Origin: JAIBAJ01 sp965284645 | GTDB taxonomy: Bacteria > Bacteroidota > Bacteroidia > JAIBAJ01 | Assembly (NCBI GenBank): GCA_965284645.1 | Contig: OZ260106.1 | Location: 4,092,001 to 4,156,000, forward strand | DNA length: 64,000 bases | Direction of reading: 5' to 3' | In this document: one piece after another, positions 59,347 to 64,000 of the stretch | Numbering within the stretch: the stretch's first letter is position 1 | Layout: each line of letters opens with the position of its first letter | Translations under genes and position numbers: made by a program | The notes under the pieces: generated by a model | Database searches by the model: none | What the model saw: the letters and a program-made list of their open reading frames with translations, nothing else | Told to the model about the DNA's origin: nothing

Positions 59347-60399
59347 TTAGATATAATCCACATCCACACTAAACGGATAAAGCATCAGGTATTCGATTGC
59401 CTTTTGCATGGTGGTTTCGCCGTTCATAATTTTGAAAATCGTTTCAGTGATTGGGGCCCTCATTTTATACATATTGATGAGACCTTTTGTGATTTTCAAG
59501 GTATTGATACCTTCTGCCACTTCATCCATACTAGCCATGATTTCTTCAATGGTTTCGCCTTGACTGAGACGGTATCCCACGGTAAAATTTCGGCTTTGTT
59601 TGGTACTACAGGTAGCAATTAAATCGCCCACCCCAGCCAAACCGAAAAAGGCTCTTGCGTCGCCGCCCAAGGCTTGACCGATGTGAATCATTTCCACCAT
59701 TCCTCGGCTAATCAAGAGGGCTTTTGTATTTTCGCCATAGCCGATACCGTTGAGTGCACCGGCAGCCATCGCAATAATATTTTTGAGCACACCTGCCAAT
59801 TCCACCCCAGTAATATCCTTGCTGTGGTAAACCATAAAGCGTTTGCTACGAAGCGTTTCTTGGGCAGCCCTAATAACCTCGTCGTAGTGACTAGCGATAA
59901 CCGTGGCGGCCGGTTGAAGTTGATTTAATTCGGCGGAGAGATTTGGTCCTGCGAGGCAACCAACACGTTTTACTACCGTTTCTTGCAGGATTATTTCGCT
60001 CATGGTGTTGACCTTCTCCTTTGGGATAGCCGTTTTTGCGGATAACTCTTCGCCTTTCAAAGCATGAATATCAAGTCCTTTGGTGCCATGAATCATAATG
60101 TGATCGGGGCGAAGAAAAGGGGCAAAACTGCGGATTACTTTACGAAAATCGGCCGAAGGTATAACGGGATAAAGCAAAAGGCATTTGCCCGTAATTTCCT
60201 CCATGCTATTGGTAGCTTTCACCCTTGGATGCATGGAAATTGCACCATTTTTATTTTCAGCATTAATTTGAGCCACCACATTTTCTCTTCGCGAAAAGAC
60301 AATTACATCGCAGTTTTCGGCCAAAAGGTTGGCTATTGCCGAGCCGAAGCTGCCTGCTCCAATTACGCCAACGGTAGTATTTTGGTACGACTTTCCCAC
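59347..60399 (-). CDS. gpsA: NAD(P)H-dependent glycerol-3-phosphate dehydrogenase
   Basis: 350 residues, GTG start at 60399. VGVIGAGSFGSAIANLLAEN (cofactor motif), HGTKGLDIHALKGEELSAKT, GCLAGPNLSAELNQLQPAAT, ELAGVLKNIIAMAAGALNGI and GLAGVGDLIATCSTKQSRNF are diagnostic. Makes sn-glycerol-3-phosphate for phospholipids. The acyltransferase gene lies ten bases upstream on the same strand, so the two successive steps are cotranscribed. Confidence 0.94.
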   Translation of the reverse strand: MGKSYQNTTVGVIGAGSFGSAIANLLAENCDVIVFSRRENVVAQINAENKNGAISMHPRVKATNSMEEITGKCLLLYPVIPSADFRKVIRSFAPFLRPDHIMIHGTKGLDIHALKGEELSAKTAIPKEKVNTMSEIILQETVVKRVGCLAGPNLSAELNQLQPAATVIASHYDEVIRAAQETLRSKRFMVYHSKDITGVELAGVLKNIIAMAAGALNGIGYGENTKALLISRGMVEMIHIGQALGGDARAFFGLAGVGDLIATCSTKQSRNFTVGYRLSQGETIEEIMASMDEVAEGINTLKITKGLINMYKMRAPITETIFKIMNGETTMQKAIEYLMLYPFSVDVDYI

Positions 60400-60409
60400 T
60401 TTTTTTGGT

Positions 60410-62113
60410 TTATTGAATTAATTTAGCCAAACCATAACCTTCCATTCGGTTGTGGTAGAAGTACAACAAGGTAAAATCTTCGGTAACAATAGAACCGTCT
60501 TCTTTCACTTTGAGGGGACGTTTGGTGTTATAAAGTCCTAGGTGACGGATTCCCAATTCGATAATACGATCAACCGAAAGCGCGTCAAATCGTACATCCA
60601 ACATACATTTTCCGTTATCGCGCATTTGTTTGAGCACCCCCACAAAAAGTTCGATCGTTTCTTTAAATTCTTTGCCCTGAATACTTTCATTTTCCTCTTC
60701 CAATCGAAGGAAAGAATACAAATCAAGTTTTTTGTATTTCTTTCTCATCATTTCAAAAGCCACATACGCTACCAAATGACTTGGGTAGATATAATTGTAG
60801 GTTCGGTATTTTTTTACAATGTCTTTGCCGAGTAGTTTGGTGTATTCAGCATCCCTTTGAAGATCTTGGGTATTTTCTTGATTGGAGAAAAAGTACTTCT
60901 CGATATCTATTTTCTTTCCATGTTGATCGAGGCTATTTCCTTCATCATCAATTTCATTTCCAAACAAATCGGTTGGTCGTCCGAAGGTTAAGGCCATTTC
61001 TGAAGAAGCAGTTAACAACTTAAAGATAAACCATACCAATTGGTAAGAGGTAGAATAATTATCGTTTTCGCGGAAGTACCTTTGTTGTCCGGCTCTTTTG
61101 AGGTGCTCGTCAACCAAACCGGGGGCTTCCAACACAAAATTGTAGTTAATTACTACGGGCACAACGAAAATTCTTTTCGCCTTTTCAGGAGAATCAGCTT
61201 TTTCAAAATTGAGGCGTTGAGCTTCTAAAGCCGTGCCTAGCAACCCTAATTTGAGTTTTGTTTCGATTGCACCGCTCCGGCTGCGTGTTCCACCTGGGAA
61301 AAACAAGGAGTGGCAACCACGGTGAATACTTAAGGTTGAATAAGCTTTAAGTGTTTCAAGGTAAATTGAATTCTTTTTACGGCGATCCACTTTATAAGCA
61401 CCCAAGCGTTCCATGAAATAGCCAAAGATTCCTATTCCGAACAGGTTCAAACCGGCCCCATAAAGAAAGGGGGGTAAGCCCAGGGATTGAATGGCCCATC
61501 CGATCAGCGGAGAATCTAAGTTACTAAAGTGCGTTGGTACCATCACCACCGTATCTGTTTTAGCCAACTTTCTGATAAGTTCCACCTCACCCAACAAATG
61601 AATTCTATCGTGCAGGTGGCGACGGATATTCCAAAGACCACTAATTCCCTTACCGTTTCCAGCATTGAGAAGTCGAGACATCCATTGGGTAACCAGAGAT
61701 TTTGTGATATTGTAGGTAAACAGGTCGAAGTTTCCGGCAATTTCATGCACGTAGCGGTGAACAATTTCACGCAATACATCTTCCTCTTTGTAACGACCGC
61801 TGGGGTTTACTGGACTTTCAATATCCAGCATTTTCTTTTCAATTCCTTTCCAAAACGGCTTTTCATCTTTCGGGTCAGCACTCCAGAGATTGGTTTTTAG
61901 CCTAATTTTCTCTTGATAAAGCACACTGGCTAGTTCATCGTTTAGGTCTTGTCGGGTTTTAAAACTTTCCTTGATATTGTTAAAAACATAAGCTTCCACC
62001 TCCGCTAAGAAATTGGGACGATCCTTGGCCAATTGCATAATCGGCCAATCCTCAGGATTTGGATTGATCGGATCAAACAGCCAACCGGAAGAATTTGGTT
62101 TATGTTTTTTCAA
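60410..62113 (-). CDS. Glycerol-3-phosphate/lysophosphatidate acyltransferase (PlsB/PlsC-like)
   Basis: 567 residues, TTG start. HX4D active site in VMVPTHFSNLDSPLIGWAIQ, followed by GIFGYFMERLGAYKVDRRKK and SLFFPGGTRSRSGAIETKLK, the glycerophosphate-binding motifs. Longer than PlsC (about 250) and shorter than E. coli PlsB (about 800); the C-terminal 200 residues are a conserved Bacteroidota extension. It transfers an acyl group to glycerol-3-phosphate or its monoacyl product. Sits between gpsA, which provides the acceptor, and a hotdog-fold gene. Confidence 0.86.
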   Translation of the reverse strand: MKKHKPNSSGWLFDPINPNPEDWPIMQLAKDRPNFLAEVEAYVFNNIKESFKTRQDLNDELASVLYQEKIRLKTNLWSADPKDEKPFWKGIEKKMLDIESPVNPSGRYKEEDVLREIVHRYVHEIAGNFDLFTYNITKSLVTQWMSRLLNAGNGKGISGLWNIRRHLHDRIHLLGEVELIRKLAKTDTVVMVPTHFSNLDSPLIGWAIQSLGLPPFLYGAGLNLFGIGIFGYFMERLGAYKVDRRKKNSIYLETLKAYSTLSIHRGCHSLFFPGGTRSRSGAIETKLKLGLLGTALEAQRLNFEKADSPEKAKRIFVVPVVINYNFVLEAPGLVDEHLKRAGQQRYFRENDNYSTSYQLVWFIFKLLTASSEMALTFGRPTDLFGNEIDDEGNSLDQHGKKIDIEKYFFSNQENTQDLQRDAEYTKLLGKDIVKKYRTYNYIYPSHLVAYVAFEMMRKKYKKLDLYSFLRLEEENESIQGKEFKETIELFVGVLKQMRDNGKCMLDVRFDALSVDRIIELGIRHLGLYNTKRPLKVKEDGSIVTEDFTLLYFYHNRMEGYGLAKLIQ

Positions 62114-62115
62114 GT

Positions 62116-62619
62116 TTATTTTTTCTTTTTAAAACTCCAGAATATTTTAAAACGAGCTACTTCTGTGCCATCTGCCATCCGCCCGATTGAAACACATTCA
62201 GCTGTTGTTCCTTCACCCGTGCGGATTGTTTCTTGGATAGCCGCATGGATTTTATCCCCGTCTTCGCAAGTAAAAGTCGTTTTGGCTATGGCTTTTTTTG
62301 AAAAGCTTGCTTCAAGTCCGGTAACCAGAAGGGAAACTCGCTCACCGCTGTTTTCGATATGAATCATTCCGAGCGCACCGGCCGACAATTCAGCAGTCAT
62401 GGCTTCAGCTGCAAAGTAGATGGAATTGAAAGGATTTTGCGACCTCCAACCCATTGGAATGGATGCTCTGCAGGTTTTCCCATCCAAGTATTCAATTCGC
62501 ATGCCGGCAAACCAACCGAGCGGAAGTTTAAACAACAACCATGTTTTGAATTTGCTTTTATTCAGCAAGCTAGCCACCATTTTCTGGGCTTTGGCATTAA
62601 AAGGGGTAATTTCCGACAT
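62116..62619 (-). CDS. DUF4442 hotdog-fold protein (thioesterase-like)
   Basis: 167 residues from ATG 62619. LYKFKTWLLFKLPLGWFAGM-like N terminus, RIEYLDGKTCRASIPMGWRS, NPFNSIYFAAEAMTAELSAG and RVSLLVTGLEASFSKKAIAK fit DUF4442, a single hotdog domain related to PaaI thioesterases. Two bases ahead of the acyltransferase gene, so it likely acts on acyl-CoA or acyl-ACP in the same pathway. Confidence 0.8.
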   Translation of the reverse strand: MSEITPFNAKAQKMVASLLNKSKFKTWLLFKLPLGWFAGMRIEYLDGKTCRASIPMGWRSQNPFNSIYFAAEAMTAELSAGALGMIHIENSGERVSLLVTGLEASFSKKAIAKTTFTCEDGDKIHAAIQETIRTGEGTTAECVSIGRMADGTEVARFKIFWSFKKKK

Positions 62620-62720
62620 ATCAAATATTTCTCTCTGCAAACCTAAAAGTATTTTCCAACTTTACCCATTTTAAACAATAAAAAATGAAAGTCCGTGGAA
62701 GAAAGGACTCAAAGTTTTAA

Positions 62721-63257
62721 TTACGGATGAATTTGATAATGCAATTGCACCAACCCTGTATCATAGGATTTACTCGAACAAAGTTCTAATTCCTGTTCAG
62801 GGAAACCATTATTGAATAGCCGGATTCCATCACCAAGGAGAACTGGAATAATCGAAATAATTAGTTCGTCCAGAAGCTTTTCTTTTAATAAGGCATTTAC
62901 CAGTTGGGCTCCTCCATCGCAAAAAATAGATAAGCCCTTTTGTTGTTTTAGCTCTTGGATCAAGGTTTCCAATTTCCCAGTATAAAAATGGGTTCTACCA
63001 ATGGATGCCTTTGGGCTTGAAGTGATAACAAAGGTTTCTAAATCTGAATGGGGGAATTCAGGGACTTGAGTCATCACCCAATCATAGGTTTTTCGGCCAA
63101 GAATTACGGTATCAATTTGCTTCAAAAAACTGGCATAGCCATAATCTTCATTCTCTTTGGCAACTTTGGCCAAAAAGCTTAAGTCATCACCTGGTTTAGC
63201 AATATATCCATCCAAACTACAGGCAATATATAGAATAAGTTTCCGATTTGAATTCAT
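62721..63257 (-). CDS. Dihydrofolate reductase-like / RibD C-terminal-domain protein
   Basis: 178 residues. LYIACSLDGYIAKPGDDLSF, TVILGRKTYDWVMTQ, FCDGGAQLVNALLKEKLLDE and IISIIPVLLGDGIRLF match the RibD_C/YyaP-YwjB group of NADPH reductases. It is not expected to be the essential FolA; substrate unknown. Stand-alone gene. Confidence 0.88.
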   Translation of the reverse strand: MNSNRKLILYIACSLDGYIAKPGDDLSFLAKVAKENEDYGYASFLKQIDTVILGRKTYDWVMTQVPEFPHSDLETFVITSSPKASIGRTHFYTGKLETLIQELKQQKGLSIFCDGGAQLVNALLKEKLLDELIISIIPVLLGDGIRLFNNGFPEQELELCSSKSYDTGLVQLHYQIHP

Positions 63258-63284
63258 AAAAAAAACAGGAACAAAGGTAACGAA

Positions 63285-63497
63285 CTACCCTTGATCCTGT
63301 TTTGCATCCTTGCTTTTTGGAAAATCCCAAAAGAAAATCAAGCCCACTAAGGCAAAATAGGCCGAGCTGTTGAGTGGGTTGGAAGAAATAGCACAACTGC
63401 CTGATTTACAACCAACGAAATAATAATAGGCATACCCAATCACTGCTCCGAGCAAGGCACCAAGTGCAGGTTTTAAATAGGTCCTTAATCTTTCCAT
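63285..63497 (-). CDS. DUF6132-like small membrane protein
   Basis: 70 residues, two membrane spans: LGALLGAVIGYAYYYFVGC and SSAYFALVGLIFFW. Between them is CKSGSCAISSNPLNSS, with two cysteines, the conserved core of this Bacteroidota family, usually beside rhodanese genes. One base behind the rhodanese gene here, so a role in sulfur handling is likely but unproven. Confidence 0.8.
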   Translation of the reverse strand: MERLRTYLKPALGALLGAVIGYAYYYFVGCKSGSCAISSNPLNSSAYFALVGLIFFWDFPKSKDAKQDQG

Positions 63498-63498
63498 A

Positions 63499-64000
63499 CT
63501 ATAACATGGTACTTGGACAAACGAATTCAGTTACATCCACCATTCCAGTACTTTTTATGGCAGTAAAACCACCGTTGATATCAATTAAATTTTTAAATCC
63601 TTTTTTTCGTAACAAAGAGATGAACACCATAGATCTGTAACCGCCGGCACAATGCACAAAATAGGTTTGGTTAGGGTCAATTTTCTCCAATTGATTTTCG
63701 TAATAATCCAAGGGTGTATTTAGGGCATTAATTAAATGTTCAGAGTCAAATTCACTTTTCTTTCTGACATCTAGAACGGGCAACATAGGATTTTGTTCGA
63801 TTTCTTTTGCAAAAGCTTCGGCAGAAATTGTTTTAATTGTTTCGAAGGCCTTATTGGCTAGTTTCCAAGACTGGAATCCGCCTTTTAAAAATCCGATTGG
63901 ATTATCGTATCCAACCCTTGCCAAGCGAGTAATTACCTCTTCTTCTTGACCGGGTTCAGCTACTAAAAGAATTTTTTGGTGAATATCAGGAACAACCGTA
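63499..64000 (-). CDS. Rhodanese-domain C-terminal part of a probable MBL-rhodanese fusion (cut by window edge)
   Basis: The frame stays open to the right edge. From the edge it reads VPDIHQKILLVAEPGQEEEV, ITRLARVGYDNPIGFLKGGF, then a rhodanese domain: LPVLDVRKKSEFDSEHLINA and YFVHCAGGYRSMVFISLLRK with the active Cys in HCAGGYRS; ends VDVTEFVCPSTML. Two rhodanese-like stretches in this order fit the C-terminal half of the metallo-beta-lactamase/rhodanese persulfide dioxygenase-type proteins of about 470 residues. The MBL domain would lie outside. Pairs with the DUF6132-like gene. Confidence 0.82.
   Translation of the reverse strand, partial: TVVPDIHQKILLVAEPGQEEEVITRLARVGYDNPIGFLKGGFQSWKLANKAFETIKTISAEAFAKEIEQNPMLPVLDVRKKSEFDSEHLINALNTPLDYYENQLEKIDPNQTYFVHCAGGYRSMVFISLLRKKGFKNLIDINGGFTAIKSTGMVDVTEFVCPSTML

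Overview
The window is a chromosomal segment of a free-living-type Bacteroidota bacterium (order not determinable from sequence alone). The evidence is threefold. There are many secreted proteins with type IX secretion (T9SS) C-terminal sorting domains, plus the T9SS regulator PorX and a PorE-like envelope protein. Several genes are preceded by the Bacteroidota -7 promoter box TAnnTTTG (mostly TACCTTTG). Intergenic regions are full of repeat types I associate with this phylum. No rRNA, phage or plasmid backbone is visible; there is one tRNA (Met, CAT).

Layout. 1-12.3 kb: EamA transporter (cut by the edge), a YhhN-like membrane protein, a large T9SS type-B adhesin-like protein, a NodB-type deacetylase, two tandem CrtI-like FAD oxidoreductases, prfC, an ABC-F ATPase and a SiaB-like kinase. 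12.3-16.9 kb: accessory zone with structured repeats, a 123-bp direct repeat flanking two T9SS cargo genes (one 5'-truncated, one frameshifted at a G10 tract), and mpg interrupted by a 146-bp MITE-like element. 16.9-20.4 kb: porX-tsaE-CoA-transferase operon. 20.4-22.4 kb: two long tandem-repeat arrays without genes. 22.5-28.2 kb: nrnA-like gene, higBA, tRNA-Met, another T9SS cargo gene and an unrecognised secreted protein. 28.2-35 kb: a graveyard of orphan Rhs tips with small immunity-like genes, then two degraded or overlapping toxin-antitoxin modules. 35.2-37.3 kb: rpiB-ispF-cdd and a small membrane protein. 37.7-41 kb: PorE-like OmpA protein and a shorter paralogue. 41.3-45.4 kb: TPR lipoprotein-like protein, exonuclease-phosphatase, ribH, 7TM-HD hydrolase. 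45.4-52 kb: T9SS cargo, membrane glycosyltransferase-like protein, rsmA, TonB-dependent receptor. 52-64 kb: repeats, STAS/Fur pair, a DUF922 zincin and its degenerate twin, nadC, vapBC, an NlpC/P60 peptidase, a phospholipid unit (gpsA, acyltransferase, hotdog protein) and a sulfur-metabolism rhodanese at the right edge.

The strongest novel signals are: (i) a family of eight dispersed intergenic elements whose outer stem is kept complementary by different sequences in different copies (covariation), pointing to a structured RNA or ssDNA element; (ii) a 146-bp element with short terminal inverted repeats and 5-bp TTYAA target duplications, in two near-identical copies, one destroying mpg and the other nested in the loop of element (i); (iii) the Rhs cassette array; (iv) a candidate poly-G phase-variable T9SS cargo gene; (v) two cases of tandem paralogues in which the downstream copy has lost key binding or catalytic residues. 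All statements come from reading the sequence; no database search was possible.
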